Shown: piece by piece, positions 1-13,093 of the stretch
How the letters are laid out: each line of letters starts with the position of its first letter
Position numbering within the stretch: the stretch's first letter is position 1
NCBI RefSeq assembly: GCF_030272615.1
Contig: NC_081411.1
Span: 823,726,397-823,790,396, forward strand
Source of the DNA: Cryptomeria japonica
Lineage: Eukaryota; Streptophyta; Pinopsida; Cupressales; Cupressaceae
Direction of reading: 5' to 3'
DNA: 64,000 nt
Made by a program: the position numbers and the translations under genes
The notes under the pieces: generated by a model
What the model was told of the DNA's origin: nothing
Seen by the model: the letters and a program-made list of their open reading frames with translations, nothing else
Databases searched by the model: none

Positions 1-576
1 ATATTACCCCTTAGGATACTATACGACCCCTTGGGACACCATATGGTGTCGCAAGGAGTCATATGGTGTCCTAAGGGGTCATATGGTGTCCTATGAACCC
101 TTAGGACACTATATGACCCATTAGGTATCATTAGGGGTCTTATTGTGTCCTAATGGGTCATATGGTGTCGTATGACCCCTTAGGACACCATATGCTTAGT
201 AGACTATATGGTGCTATGGGTTATATGGTGTTCTAACAGGTCATATGGTGTCTTATGACACCTTAGGACACCATATGACCCCTTAGAATACCATTTGGTG
301 TTATTATGTGCCATATGGTGTCCTATGACCCCTTAGTTGTCATTAGGGTTTATTTTATGTCCTAAGGGGTTGTATTGTGTCCTAAGGGGTCATATGGTGT
401 CCTATGACCCCGTAGGACACTATATGATGTCATTAGGGGTCATATTATGTCCTAAGGGATCATATTGTGTCTTATGACCCCTTAGGACACCACATGGTGT
501 CATTATGGGTCGCATGGTGTTCTATGACCCCTTAGGATACCATTTTTATGTTGTTATGGGTCGTATAGTCTCCTAA
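1..576. repeat. Inverted-module satellite, block 1
   Basis: The block is built from the module CATATGGTGTCCTAAGGGGT and its exact reverse complement ACCCCTTAGGACACCATATG, with variants, separated by short linkers such as TATGA and TTAGGGG. Both orientations alternate, so most neighbouring copies form hairpins with about 12-bp arms. It runs from the window edge to the target duplication of element A and resumes at 4082. No coding potential is seen. Confidence 0.93.
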
Positions 577-1065
577 TGATCAGGATTAAATTGGGAAAAT
601 ATTGAAATCTAATTTTTCCAAAATTTTATATGTTTTAGTAAATTGCAATTTCGAGGGTCTTCGGTGCATTTTTGGACAAATATGGTGTCATTGATGTTTC
701 CGAAATTTGGTTCTAGATTATTTGAGTACCTTTCCAATGCATCAAACGGTTTGTAATTCGGAGCTAGGATGAGAAAGTTATGCCTTCTCAAAGTAGACTG
801 AAATTTTATATTTAGTTTTTTTGATAATTTTGATAGTTTTAATAGTTTAATTGTAATAAACATTATGATGACTCTTCATTTCAAATTCCAAGGGATTTGT
901 GTGACCCTTGGGATACATTCGACTTGTATAAACTCCAATTTTGAATAGAATGGAGACAATTTTTGGTTTGCAATCTTCTTGTTGTCAATTTCTTTTTGTG
1001 TTGAAATCTACAATACCGCAAGTATCACACTAGGTATTGTAATCTGGTTTTCATAAATCAGATCA
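577..1065 (+). repeat. Element A 5' LTR
   Basis: It starts TGATCAGG directly after CCTAA and ends ATCAGATCA, next to the primer site. It matches 3594-4081 almost throughout. A TATA-like string, TATAAACT, lies near 928. The small minus-strand frame inside it is also present in the 3' LTR and looks like chance. Confidence 0.95.
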
Positions 1066-1066
1066 G

Positions 1067-1078
1067 TGGTATCAGAGC
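1067..1078 (+). other. Element A primer binding site (tRNA-iMet)
   Basis: TGGTATCAGAGC lies one base after the 5' LTR. This is the usual plant LTR-element primer site, complementary to the 3' end of initiator methionine tRNA. Confidence 0.9.
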
Positions 1079-1092
1079 GGGAACGCTCCTTT

Positions 1093-3582
1093 ATGCCAAT
1101 TTACACAAGGTCTTCCTACCAAAGATTAGGATTGGATACACAAGATTTGTCAAAATACCCACCTTTGAGATGCACACAATCGAAGATGTCAGACAATGAT
1201 GTTAAGAAGTTGGTCGAGGAAGCTTTAAATAAGAAACGAGAGGAGATGATGAGTCAATTTTCATACCTCCTACAGAAGCAAAAACCCTCTGAATCTGAAA
1301 CACCATTTCGTGGAAATACCCCTTTCAAAGTGCAGGTCAATTTCGACATCCCAAATTTTGAAGGAAAGGTCGATGCTGAAGTTGTTGATAACTGGTTATC
1401 AAAGTTGGATAGGTACTTTTCTATAAATAATTTCTCAGATGCTGAAAAGATAACATTTGCTCTCCTCAAAGCTGAAACCCATGTGAAATTAGCATGGGAA
1501 ACCAAAGTAGCAAATAAAGAACAAGAATCAGTTGCTGAAGATGGTTTTATACTATCTCTTGATAAGAAGCCCACATGGGGAGAATTTGTGGAATATATCA
1601 AAGAAGCCTACCTCCCGGAGGTATATGAACAAAAATACATAGAATGGCAGCTTCTTCGCCAAAGGAGGGATCAGTCTGTGCAAGATTACACCAATACATT
1701 CCATTCACTTTCAGCAAAACTCGGTATTAATGATTCAGAGAAGCATAGAATTTTGAAATATCGGAGTGGACTTCACAGGTATATTCAAACAGAGATGGAT
1801 TTTTTAAATATTGAGACATTGGCAACTGCCTATAAATATGCTACAAAAATTGAAGAAAAATCCAAGCAAAAAGGGAAGAGTGACTACTTTGCAAACAACA
1901 AGCCAAGGGCTGAAGGTGGCAATAAATTTGCAGGGAAACAGGTGACCAAGGAACCTCATTCAAATTCACCTAAGAACACATGGTGGTCTAATAAAAAGAC
2001 AGACACAGGCATGTGGTGCGAGATGCATAGGTCCCCAACCCATAATACAAAGGATTGTCGAAGTATTAAAAATTTGATGACAGAAATACGAGGGGAGGAA
2101 GCTGAACCTGAATCGTCACCAATAGATAATTCTAAGAAAGAGGAGAATGATTCCATCATAGAAGCAAACCCATATGCCGTAGTTGGAACTGCTAAAGTAT
2201 TTCCCCGTGAAGATGAAGAGAGACTTTTTCATTCACAGATGTGGGTTGATGGAAAGCCTCTACATTTTATTGTTGACAGTGGGAGTCAAAAGAATTTGAT
2301 CTCTAGGGAGGCAGTCAAAAGATTAAATTTGAAAGTGACAAGACACCCACAACCATACTCTATGGGATGGGTGAATGAGGGACAAGATATTCAAATCAAT
2401 CAACAATGTCGTTTGCCATATTCAATCAAGCCTTTCAAGGATGAAGTGATATGTGATGTAGCACCATTGGATGTATGCGATGTCTTGCTGGGGCAGCCAT
2501 ACATGTATCAGAGGCATGGGGTGTATGAGTCAAGGCCACGTAGTGTTACAATCAAGCTTGGTGAGAAGAGGTACCGAATACCAGAGGTATGTCCAACACA
2601 AACTACATCTTTAATTAGTGCTAAACAATGTAAACACTTGATTGCTCAAACTGGAATCTTTATTGTACTCATGATTCGCCCTGAACAAACAAAGTCAGTT
2701 GTTCTTAATACACATGCTAAGGTAACAGAGAATCAACAAAATCAAATAGATAACATTTTGAAAGAATATCACAGTGTGTTTACACCACCAGTGGGAGTAC
2801 CAACACACTGTCAAGTCAAGCACTCTATTGATTTAATTCCAGGCACACCGCTACCACATGAGCCAATATATAGGAGGTCAGTTTTGGAAAATAATGAGAT
2901 TAAGAGACAAATTCACCATCTCTTGGGTACTAGTAGTCTAGTACCTATGGATGTAGCAATACAATCTCTACAGTCTAGTAGTCCATTGAATGGTGACAAG
3001 GAGGTAGATAAAGTAGAAAAATTCATTGATAACATTAGACACCTACAACAACAAGTTTATGAGATATTGGAGTAGAGTAATCAGAAGTATAAGGAAAGAC
3101 ATGATAAACATAGAACTCCCCATCAGTTTCAGGTTGGTGACAAGGTATGGTTACATCTTCAGAAAGAGCGCCTGCATGGACCAAATAGGAAGCTTCGACC
3201 TCTTCGTTATGGACCATACACTATTGTGAAACAAGTTGGTGAGAATGCTTTTGAACTTAATTTGCCATCCTTTTTGGGACTGCATCCAGTTTTCAATGTG
3301 GAGTTGTTGAGACCCTATTTTCCTCCTTTATTGGATATCTCTCAAGCTACTGAATACATTCAAGCTGCAGAGTTAAACCCCTCTACTACTGCTCCAGTCC
3401 AGTGTGACCATGTTACTGAAGCCATTTTCAAGACTTTGAGAAATCAGAAAATCCCTTTGTATCGGGTGGTTCGAGCTGGTCAGCATTCTCATCAAGGCAA
3501 GTGGCTTACTAAGGAACAAATTGAAGAACAATTTCCTCATCTGTTGCAGCAGATTAGTGCAATGGGGCCCATTGCCTCTTAA
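1093..3582 (+). pseudogene. Element A gag-protease-integrase C-terminus fusion frame
   Basis: One frame runs from ATG 1093 (a second ATG lies at 1187) to TAA 3580-3582, broken once by TAG at 3073-3075. In order it holds a retrotransposon gag domain (about 1330-1870); a C-x2-H-x4-H-x4-C cluster near 2018-2060 in the place of a zinc knuckle; an aspartic protease with D-S-G-S at 2275; the start of reverse transcriptase up to about 2925; and then, without loss of frame, the end of integrase with its DKVWLH and RYGPYTI segments, followed by a degenerate chromodomain-like tail (about 3400-3560). A full-length relative would have roughly 2 kb or more of RT, RNase H and integrase core at the junction. 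The stop sits where Gln is common in the family, which fits a C to T change. The frame is otherwise open, unlike other old elements here. Function today is doubtful. Confidence 0.88.
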
Positions 3583-3593
3583 GGGGGGAGGAA
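3581..3593 (+). other. Element A polypurine tract
   Basis: AAGGGGGGAGGAA abuts the 3' LTR and would prime plus-strand DNA synthesis. The TAA stop of the internal frame overlaps its first two bases. Confidence 0.88.
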
Positions 3594-4081
3594 TGATCAG
3601 GATTAAATTGGGAAAATATTGAAATCTAATTTTTCCAAAATTTTATATGTTTTAGTAAATTGCAATTTTGGGGGTCTTCGGTGCATTTTTGGACAAATAT
3701 GGTGTCATTGGTGTTTCCAAAATTTGGTTCTAGATTATTTGAGTACCTTTCCAACGCATCAAACGGTTTGTAATTCAGAGCTAGGATGAGAAAGTTATGC
3801 CTTCTCAAAGTAGACTGAAATTTTATATTTAGTTTTTTGATAATTTTGATAGTTTTAATAGTTTAATTGTAATAAACATTATGATGACTCCTCATTTCAA
3901 ATTCCAAGGGATTTGTGTGACCCTTGGGATACATTCGACTTGTATAAACTCCAATTTTGAATAGAATGGAGACAGTTTTTGGTTTGCAATCTTCTTGTTG
4001 TCAATTTCTTTTTGTGTTGAAATCTACAATACCGCAAGTATCACACTAGGTATTGTAATCTGGTTTTCATAAATCAGATCA
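3594..4081 (+). repeat. Element A 3' LTR
   Basis: This is the second LTR copy, from TGATCAGG to ATCAGATCA, followed by the target duplication CCTAA at 4082-4086. It has one T fewer than the 5' copy in a T-run, and the few substitutions are transitions. Confidence 0.95.
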
Positions 4082-4673
4082 CCTAAGGGGTCATATGGTG
4101 TCCTATGACCCCTTAGGACACCATATGGTTTCATTATATGTCGTATGGTGTCCTAAGGGGTCATATGGTGTTCTATGACCCCTTAGGACACCATATGGTG
4201 TCATTAAGGGTTGTATGGTGTGCTAAGGGGTCAAATGGTGTCCTATGACCATTTAAAACACCACAAGACCCCTTAGGTATTGTTAGCTTCATTTTGTGTC
4301 GTTAGGGGTCATATGGTGTCCTATGACCCCTTACATGTTGTTAGGGGTCATATTATGTCCTAACAGGTCATATAGTGTCCTACAACCCCTTAGGCCACCA
4401 TATGGTGTCGTTTGGGATTGTATGGTGTCCTAAGGGGTCATATTATGTCCTAAATATTCCTAGGACATCATATAACCTCTTAGGACACCATATGACCCCT
4501 TAGATATTGTTAGGGGTTATATTGTGTCCTAAGGGATAATATGGTGTCTCATGACACCATATGACCCCTTAGGACACCATATCATGTCCTTATGGGTCTT
4601 CTTGTATTCTAAGGGGTCATGTCATATGGTTTTATATGACCCCTTAGGATACCATATGAGCCCTTAGGACACC
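4082..4673. repeat. Inverted-module satellite, block 2
   Basis: The satellite of block 1 continues on the other side of element A, in the same two-orientation module pattern. Landmark variants such as the TTCCTAGGACATCATATAAC string near 4457 recur in later blocks. The block ends at ACACC (4669-4673), the target duplication of element B. Confidence 0.93.
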
Positions 4674-6412
4674 TGTAATGCCCCTACCCTAGTCGGCCTT
4701 GTAAAACTCAGTTGACCTTGTTTGACTTCCTATGTGGCATTCTTGAATGGTGGGTTTACCATTATGTAATGTTGTAGATTAGACTATATGAATATTGTGC
4801 GTACCTATTATTGTGCTTTTGCATCGATTCTTGTGTAAATGTAATTGTTCCCCAATTCTTGTTATAAATCTTGAGCTAACGCCTTCATTGAATATGTATA
4901 TATATATGTATGCTTGCGTGACTCATGGGTGCAGGAGATTGCAGGTACTATACCGCCTAGGTGCGAGGTTCATCTCCTTCAGGATTCGCAGGGTTGAGTA
5001 TACCTACTTCATCCTTATAATTCAGATTAGGTGGTCATAAAACTCTCGTCTTACCTTAGTCATGATCAGGTGAGCGTTGTGTGTGGTCCGTCGGGTTTCT
5101 TTTTCGTTCGGGTTGCATGTTGTGTGATTGGTGGACTTTCTTGGGTTGCGTGCCTTGCATGTGGTAGATGGAGTATTTAATCCTAAGTATTTAATTCAAT
5201 TTAATGTGTTGATTTACGCATTAGTAATTGAGAAATTTAAAATAGATAGTTTTCTTTTATATGATTAATCGTTAATTTAAGAGATCACTTTATTTATATT
5301 TGTAGCAAGCTTAAGTATTTAAATTGAATTAATGTGTTCATTTATGCATTAGTAGTTGAGGAATTAAAATAAATAGGTTTCCTTCATGAGATTAGTCAAT
5401 TATTAAAAAGATCGCTTTATTATGTGTAGTGAGTTTAATTTAATATTTAATTTTAAGTAACGAATTTAATTAGTTTATGCATTTTTAAAAAGGAAGATTT
5501 AAAGTCATTTGGAAATAGAAATAATTTAACCACTTTTGCATTTTGGAAATGAAAGGGTAAATTTTATTATTTAAAGAAAATCATTTTTAATTTGTAAAGT
5601 TGATATAGTGCAAAAGGTTGATTTTGAAAATTAATTTAATTTGAATGCTTTACCCTTGTCAATAGTTCGAAATATAATGTTGGCCTAATTAATAATGAGA
5701 AATTAAAATTAAGATTGAATAAGAGAGAAGTATATTAATTAGAAAATCAAGTTAAAATAATTTAATAGTTGAAAGGAATTATTATTTCTTTTAAAAGGGC
5801 TTAAATTTTGAAATTAGAAATTAGGTCAAAATTGGTTCCCATTTAACCTAGGTTGAAAAATATTTTTGGGGTTGTTGAATTTTTGGGAAAGAAAAAAAAA
5901 GAAATGGGGGATGGAGATTTGGGGAAAAAGATGGATTTCCACAACTGTAGATTCGGGGGCTCATCTTCAAACTCTTCCGGAAATGTGATAGAGGTAGGAT
6001 TCGAATGCACCTCTTGTTCCTTTTTGAATTTTGGGTATACCTCTGAAATTTGTTCTTGAAGATTTCTTGCTCAAAAAAAAAAAAAACCCCATGATTGTTG
6101 TTTAAACATAGGATTCAGTTTTAAAAAAATATGGTTTGTTCTTGGATCAAAATTTCCTTAATGGATTTGGTGTTTTAAACTTGCTGAGAAAATATTTTCC
6201 AAAAATGAGGGTTTGGGTGAAATCTGGCAAATAAATGGGTTTGTGATAAAAGGAAGAAATGGGGGGAATTTTGATTTTGGGGTTTTCATTATTCTTATTC
6301 AAAGAAAATTATATTTTTTTACCTTAAACCGAAACTGTGAATCCTTAAAAAAAAATCAATATAAACAAAAAAAAATTAATTAAAAAAAAAAATTACCCGC
6401 CCGCCCCCAGAT

Positions 6413-6590
6413 CCACACAGTGGGGGCCGAAGGGGACTGCATCCTCTCTGGAGGCCGCAGCAACCCCTGGTTCCACTATGTGGAGGCCGAAGGGGCTGCG
6501 ACCCCCACGGCGGCTACAGTAACCCCGACTCCACTGTGAGTGGAGGCCGAGGGTCTGCGTCCTCTGTGGAGGCTGCAGTTCCCTCTAGCT
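6413..6590 (+). repeat. GC-rich ~60-bp tandem repeat, three units
   Basis: Three degenerate units of about 58-60 bp share the core GTGGAGGCCGAAGGGGCTGC and a CCGCAG-type tail. It is a GC island in an AT-rich LTR. The 3' LTR has four units (14651-14887). Confidence 0.8.
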
Positions 6591-6689
6591 AGGGCACGAC
6601 TAGGGCACGGTTAGGGTTTTGGCCACCCTAAGATTTGTTAATTTTTTTTTATCATATTTAAAATTTAAGTTTGATGTTATTTTAGTATG

Positions 6690-6692
<3 letters not shown>

Positions 6693-6735
<43 letters not shown>
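6693..6735. repeat. (AT)n microsatellite
   Basis: A run of about 21 AT dinucleotides lies in the 5' LTR of element B. The matching place in the 3' LTR carries different AT-rich sequence and the solo LTR insertion. Confidence 0.9.
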
Positions 6736-6737
<2 letters not shown>

Positions 6738-9043
6738 AGATATATAATAATAAAAATATATTATAAGTAATATATTTGTTATTATTAAAGTTTGGCTGAG
6801 ATTTATATTTTTAGCAAATAACAATTATAAAAAAAAATAAAAAGGGGAAAATATATATATTAATAAATTATACATTAATCATTGGACTCAAAAAAGTAAT
6901 GATATCCATTGATTTAATAATTGTTGAATGTTGTATTTATTTTTATTTATTTTAGTTGGTAATTATTGGGACTCATATTTAGATGCTAATGAGTAAATCG
7001 AATGGTGAAATTTGTTTTAAAATGTATGCAAGGGAATCTTAAATTAGCTGGGAGATGATTTTCCCATTCCCTTATTCATTTTTAATGTAGTTTTGTTCTT
7101 TATAGTAAAGGGTAATGTTTGAGTTGGTAGAAAAGGGGCTAGAGTATTGTTGTAAAACCAACTTGCCATTGATGCATATCTAAGGATTAAATAACTTATT
7201 TAGATGCTTAAAATAACATGAGAAAAGATTGTATTACCCATTAATGCTTGTGCACGGATTAATATTTTTGTAGTCGCTATGTCTATAATAATAGCACCTC
7301 GTTGATAGGTTCATTGGGTCCCTATCGTCTGGTTGCTTGTGTCTAGTCATAGTCTGTCAAGTCTTTATTTAGGGTACCGACAGTTAAGTAACCCTCATAT
7401 TTGCTTTTAATGTATTCATTAGGATCCGCTTCAAAAAGGATCATTATGTAATTGTGGACTGAGGTGGTTGTTGTATAGTGGTTGTGTTCGCCTATATGGA
7501 AAAGATGTAAAAGACATGAAACTTATGTAATCCTAACTATATTAAATGCTAGAGGGGTCTTGCAGTTGAGTAGACCTGAAGATGTAGCCCCCTAGGGGTG
7601 AACTCCGAGATCATATCTGTGTTATGCGATGCTTTTGTTTTCTCCTGTTTCATACTTAGAGCTAGCATGTATGGTTGCATTTTGTATGTGAATAATGGGA
7701 ATTTAATGAAGTTATTTCTTGGATGCATAAATATAGTCATCTTGTTAAATGTAGTAATTAGGGTCGTCAAAGATTGTAAATATGATTATGGAAAAGTATT
7801 TTGTTAATATTAATAAAAAGAAGTAATAATGGAAAGAATCTCACTAGGTTTCAACTATTGGATTAACTTGTCATAAAGCTTGTAATTGGAATGTAATGAA
7901 TGGACAACAAATATTGGAGTAACTGTCACAATATCTAAATTGAATTCTAATGGAAGAACCTCATTTGGGTATTTATCTTTTTATCCTAGTAAAAGAACAT
8001 CGTCTTGTTAGCTATATTTCTCTAAATTGGATGAATTCATTTAGTATTTACGTTTTATTCTAAACAAATAATCCTCACCAAATTAGTTGAATAATTGGAT
8101 GAACTCAGTTGGTTACCCTCATTATAACCTTAGTAAAAGATCTTCATCATAATAGCTATGATCGAACTAACATGGGATAACTCATTTAGTTGTTATTATC
8201 TTAATCATAGAAAAAGTATTACTTCATATAAACTTTATTTTAACTAAAATGAGTGAACTCATTACGTTACCTATATCTTAACCCTAACGAATGATCTTCA
8301 TAGACTATTTACATTTTATCCTCTATAAATGAAACTATGACTTATTAGTTGGTTATGTTTTAAACCAAATGAAGGAACCTCGGTTTATTGCTTACGTTTT
8401 TAATCCTTAACGAATGAATATCATCTTACTAACTATATTTTAAGTAAAGGGATGAACTCATGTGGCTATATTACATTTTCACCTTAATGAATGAATTTCA
8501 TCTCTTAGTATTATTTTAACTTCAATGAATGAACTCTTTGGCTATTTACATTTCAACCATCTACAAATTAACTTCATTATATTAGTCAAATTATATCTAA
8601 AATGGATGGCTCGTCAAGTTGACCCTACTTAAACCTTAATGGGTGAATTCTTAAGTTAATTATGTTTTAACTTCATTGAGTGAATATCCTCTTGTTAGCC
8701 TCATCTCCAATCATAATAGATGAAACACTTCCTAAATTCTAAAATGACAATTCATCGAACATAACATATCCATGTTTAAGCATTAACTTGTAATTAAGAT
8801 ATCCAACTTAATTGGATCAAATGACGCGAGTTGAGCTAGGTGTAAGATTCGTAATCTCGTTGGGAAACGCCTTAGGTTTGTTTAGTCTTCCGCTATGTTA
8901 TCTAAGCTTTAGATAACTCAAAATTATCTTAATGTGGTGACTTATTATTAACACTCTTAATTATTATTAAAAAAAAAATATTACACTCCATTTGAGTGTT
9001 TTTAACTTAAACCCTTCGGGGTTTCCTAGCGGGGCATTACACT

Positions 9044-9056
9044 TGGTATCAGAGCC
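9044..9056 (+). other. Element B primer binding site (tRNA-iMet)
   Basis: TGGTATCAGAGCC begins three bases after the 5' LTR. It matches the usual plant Met-initiator primer site and shows that the 4.4-kb segment before it is a true LTR. Confidence 0.9.
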
Positions 9057-12000
9057 CATGTTGCAACACTTGGATCTCTAGTTTCACTTGTTCCCTTAGT
9101 TGGTGTGTGGTGTGTCGACCTTATGTTGTGTTCTTGTCCCCCTTGATGTGTGAGTGTGATTGAACAAACCCTACTTGTTTGTACGTGTATGTTCACACCT
9201 TGTTTTCACCTTCTTGATATGGGTGCTTTGTAGTGATTGTATGTGCTTTGTTTTACTTATTAATGTCTTGGTCTACAACTTCTCTTATTCTAAAAGAGAG
9301 TCGTATGTACCTTCATTCTTGAATTGTTTTACTCTTTTGACTAATCCATCTGGGTTGGTTGGTATTATCTTGAATCTAAAAGTATGAAATGTGCTTGTTA
9401 TGGTTATGATCTATCTTAGTGTTGTCCACTTGAAGGACTAGTATGGTAAATATTAATTCTTATTATGTAGTAAATTGAATGATTATGAATCTTCCTCTTT
9501 CTCTCTCAAGAGATTAAAATGTAGCTGATATGGGTAATTATCTCTTATTTAAGTTTTCTTATTGCAAGAGAAAGGCTGATATTTCTTGAGCCCTTGTGTG
9601 AGCCTTATAACACTTATGTGTTTTAGATTATGAAAAGGATTTGGTTTGAAAGTTAATATTGGTTATTGAGAGAAAAAATTGTATGTTTACATTAGAGAAC
9701 TCTCCATGTGCATTGTAGGAATAAGATAATTAAATGCTAGCTTAGGTAAGGTGCATTAATATGCGCATAGTTGATTTTGTAAAAATTGCTTTGTTGTGAA
9801 AGAAATTACCAAAAGAGAACATGTTATAGTAGCTTCAAGAGTGTAATTAATGTGTTCCATGAAAGATTGTTTTATGTGCGTCTTCAAACCAGGTTGATTT
9901 ATGACCTATTTTAGCAACGCTCCATTTAACTTGCCTTTGGATATAGATAATTGTTTTATTGTGTTTAGAAAGAGCAAATGAAAGACTTGATAATTTATAT
10001 GCATTAACGTGTAATATTTAGTAGATAGCCCCTCATTTACCTTCCTGTCGTATTTTGAATTTTCAATGTTAGGTTTGATGTATTATTGTATTGTATTACG
10101 AATAGTGAGTGTTCTCAAGAAGACTTGTATTACCGAAAAAATTTGTTGTCTTGAATTCTTGTTCGGAAAACTAGAACATTATATTGCAACAATAATAATT
10201 AGAAATGTCATGTTAGGTTGCTTTGGCACCCTCCTAAAAGATAGCGAAATGAAAACTGTGCAACTAAAATGATAGACTTATATCTGAGCATATAGTGTGA
10301 TCTTGTAGATCTTGTGTATTCGTAGGAAAGAGATGATTTTTCCAACTCTCTTCCTCCTCTTGCCTAAAATATAAGGTTGTTGTTTTTTTGAAATGCTATT
10401 TAGAATGCAGTGATTTAAGAAGAATTCTTATAATGCATATGAAATTGTATGTTGCTTTTGGCTTCTAATTGAAAGAGGAAAGTTTTTCACTTTGGAAAAG
10501 AAAATTGCATAGTTAGTAAGGTGAATGAAAATGCTTAGTGGAATTTGAGAAAGATATCAGAATGATGTTATTTCCTTGTGTAACTTTGAATTGTTAAGAA
10601 TTTCAGAGTGTGTATCTAGAGTAAACTTTATTTAGTAATTCATGTGAAAAGCATAATTAAAACTTCCCTTAAGTAGATGATAGCGTATTGAAAAGTATTC
10701 CCCGTAAATGTGACTAAACCAGTAATGGTGCTATTCCTTGTGTGTTGTAAGAAACCCATACTTTCTATGTTTGCCCATGGGATGGTGAAGTAATCAACCA
10801 TGGGGGATATGTTTGCTTATGAGTATGGGAAACCATACCTATTTATGTGATGATGCATATTTGTTCCCTTACTGAGTGCCAACCCACGGGTTGTTGATAA
10901 GTTAGTATGTGAAGGGGTAGTATTAGGAGTCACCATTCCTTGAATAACATGAACTGCATACGAGTAATATTGACGCGAAGTGACTTTAGCTTCCCTATCT
11001 CGAGGAAAAATATAGTTATATAATGAAACTGTATTATAGGTGTACTCAGTACTTTCCCTTGTGATGAACCGATTTATGAGGTTCATGTGTGCCAGCCTAA
11101 TTCCTATCCTTTATTTTGAGCATATAGATGACAGTTCTTGAGCATATTGATGTATTTTATTGGAGCATCTTTTGCCTTGTCTTCATGAGAGGCGTGTTAT
11201 TCTTCTTATATGAGTTGCCAATTGACTAGTGTTGGTAGACTTGTGGGTAGACCTTAGCCATGTATACCTCTGGCTTACGACGGGTATTCTGAGAGGAACA
11301 TCAATATGCAGGGTGTGATCGGTGCATGCCTTATCTGCAAGATACACTGCCATGCGGGATACATCCATTGCATGCCCTGTCCGCTTGGAGTATTGCCATG
11401 TCGTGCTGAGCCGCGATGCAAGATGTAGTAGACATTTCCATGCGGCCTACCGATAGGTATAGGGTAGAGCCATGCCGCGTGACGATGTGATGCGGGGTGA
11501 TGTCGAGGTGCACACTGCCATGCCATGTGGATGTGTGACTTGGCCACACCACATGATGAGCTATTGTGATAGCTAGACGATTGTTCCTTCCTTCCTCGTT
11601 GGTGGCTAGCTGCTAGTCACGTAGTGATGTAATGTGCACTTATGATTTTCTTTTATTACTTATTTATTTATTTATTTCTGTGTGGGCTAGCAAATTTATT
11701 TTATTTTGACCTTGAAGGTTTAGCCATGATCTTGCAATCTTGTTCTTACTTTATTTGATGTTGCAATTCTGGAATTATTTTCTTGCCTTACTGTTGGAAT
11801 TGACGATTATTATCTTTATTCTTCTATACTTTGGTGGCTAAACTGGTTATCATTATTGTTTTCGTAAGCTGGTCTCATGTTGCAATGTGAATTCCTCTCC
11901 AAGAACGTAGGAGACGGCCTTGGATGAGTGTATACGAGGAAGTAGACGTAGGGAACCTTGAGGATGGAGGTATGTGAGGCTATGAGACAGTTAGGACCCA

Positions 12001-12825
12001 CTACCTACCTATGAGTGGTGACTATCTCTTGGAGGCTAAACACCTTACGCAACAAGGGATATTCATGAGGGTCTTGTATGGAAGGTAGCACTGCTATGGT
12101 GTACCCTAGCACCATCAAGCCCTTGAGTGAGATGTTGGATATTAATGATCATGTTATTTGTTTGGAGATCGGGCATAGAGATGCTGATCGTACATGTTAC
12201 CTTTGACCGAGCATTAGACATGCTCACATGTGGCCTTTTGTGTTGTGCAAATTCCAGTTATGTGGATGGTTATTATGTGTAATCATGGTTTAAATGGTGT
12301 TAACTTGTCACTATGTTATGGGACATAGTCATTGGAAAAGTTCTTATATGTTTGGAAAGTGTAAACAATTGAGTTATTTACGTTGCTCCTAGTTATTGAA
12401 ATGTTAACTTGGTTGTAGAAATTGATATCTAAAGCTAGTCCTATGGGATAAAGTTTTGCTAAAAGAGGTATGGGTGAAAGAATTTGATCTTGATGGCATG
12501 TTTTCTTGTCATGTTTGCTATATGAGTATGGTAATGGTTGTCTATATCTTTTAATTTCTTTAATTTGGTGTAATGAAAGGAAGGAAAAATTCTTGTTTCT
12601 CTACTATGATTGGGTGCAAATTCTAGAATATTTTAAGAAGCGTATGATTTTAGATGCATTCTGCTAATGGATAATGACATTCGTAGAGGATTTATAAATA
12701 ATGTTTTAAATTGTGGGAAAAATAGTTATTTGTGCAAATTGATAATTGTTAATTGAGTTTAAGGGCTAATACGTGTTGTATGACTTCCGCTTAGCCTTGC
12801 GACTTCCAGGAGTAAGTCGGAGCCT
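9057..12825 (+). other. Element B internal domain, non-coding
   Basis: This is about 3.8 kb between primer site and polypurine tract. No frame exceeds about 90 codons, and no zinc knuckle, protease, YxDD, RNase H or integrase motif is seen on either strand. It is AT-rich, except that 11320-11560 is richer in GC and carries repeated CATGC or CATGT words. In LARD families this domain is conserved as RNA structure or packaging sequence; that role here is inference. Confidence 0.75.
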
Positions 12826-12837
12826 AGGGGGGGAGAA
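12826..12837 (+). other. Element B polypurine tract
   Basis: AGGGGGGGAGAA directly precedes the 3' LTR start TGTAATG. Confidence 0.88.
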
Positions 12838-13060
12838 TGTAATGCCCCTACCCTAGTTGGCCTTGTAAAACCCATTTGACCTTGGTTGACTTCCTATGTG
12901 GCATTCTTGAATGGTGGGTTTACCATTATGTAATGTTGTAGATTAGACTATATGAATATTGTGCATACCTATTATTGTGCTTTTGCATCGATTCTTGTGT
13001 AAATGTAATTGTTCCCCAATTCTTGTTATAAATCTCGAGCTAATGCCTTCATTGAATATG

Positions 13061-13093
<33 letters not shown>

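Larger units (their letters stand above)
577..4081 (+). mobile_element. Element A: short Ty3/gypsy LTR element with internal deletion
   Basis: This is a complete element of about 3.5 kb. Two 488-489 bp LTRs begin TGATCAGG and end ATCAGATCA, and the flanking 5-bp target duplication is CCTAA (572-576 and 4082-4086). A Met-initiator primer site follows the 5' LTR and a polypurine tract precedes the 3' LTR. The interior is one frame covering gag, protease, the first codons of reverse transcriptase and then the integrase C-terminus. Reverse transcriptase, RNase H and the integrase core are missing, so it could move only with enzymes supplied by a relative. It is inserted in satellite. The LTR copies differ at about nine sites, all transitions by my reading, plus one 1-bp indel, so the insertion is not very old. 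Confidence 0.93.
4674..9041 (+). repeat. Element B 5' LTR (4.4 kb)
   Basis: It begins TGTAATGCCCC and ends GGGGCATTACA. It is AT-rich throughout except for a GC-rich tandem segment at 6413-6590. It matches 12838-19277 closely once the solo LTR in that copy is removed. Relative to the 3' copy it lacks about 130 bp just before the GC-rich segment and carries a longer AT microsatellite. Short frames shared by both LTRs (for example near 5853 and 7598) give no evidence of being genes. Confidence 0.9.

Noticed and set aside
609-3808. Minus-strand frames in element A LTRs
   Set aside because: They are short, are repeated only because LTRs are repeated, and contain no motif.
11183-11552. Minus-strand frames with repeated His/Trp codons in element B interior
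   Set aside because: They arise from CATGC-type repeated words; three overlapping frames are open at once and none has a domain.
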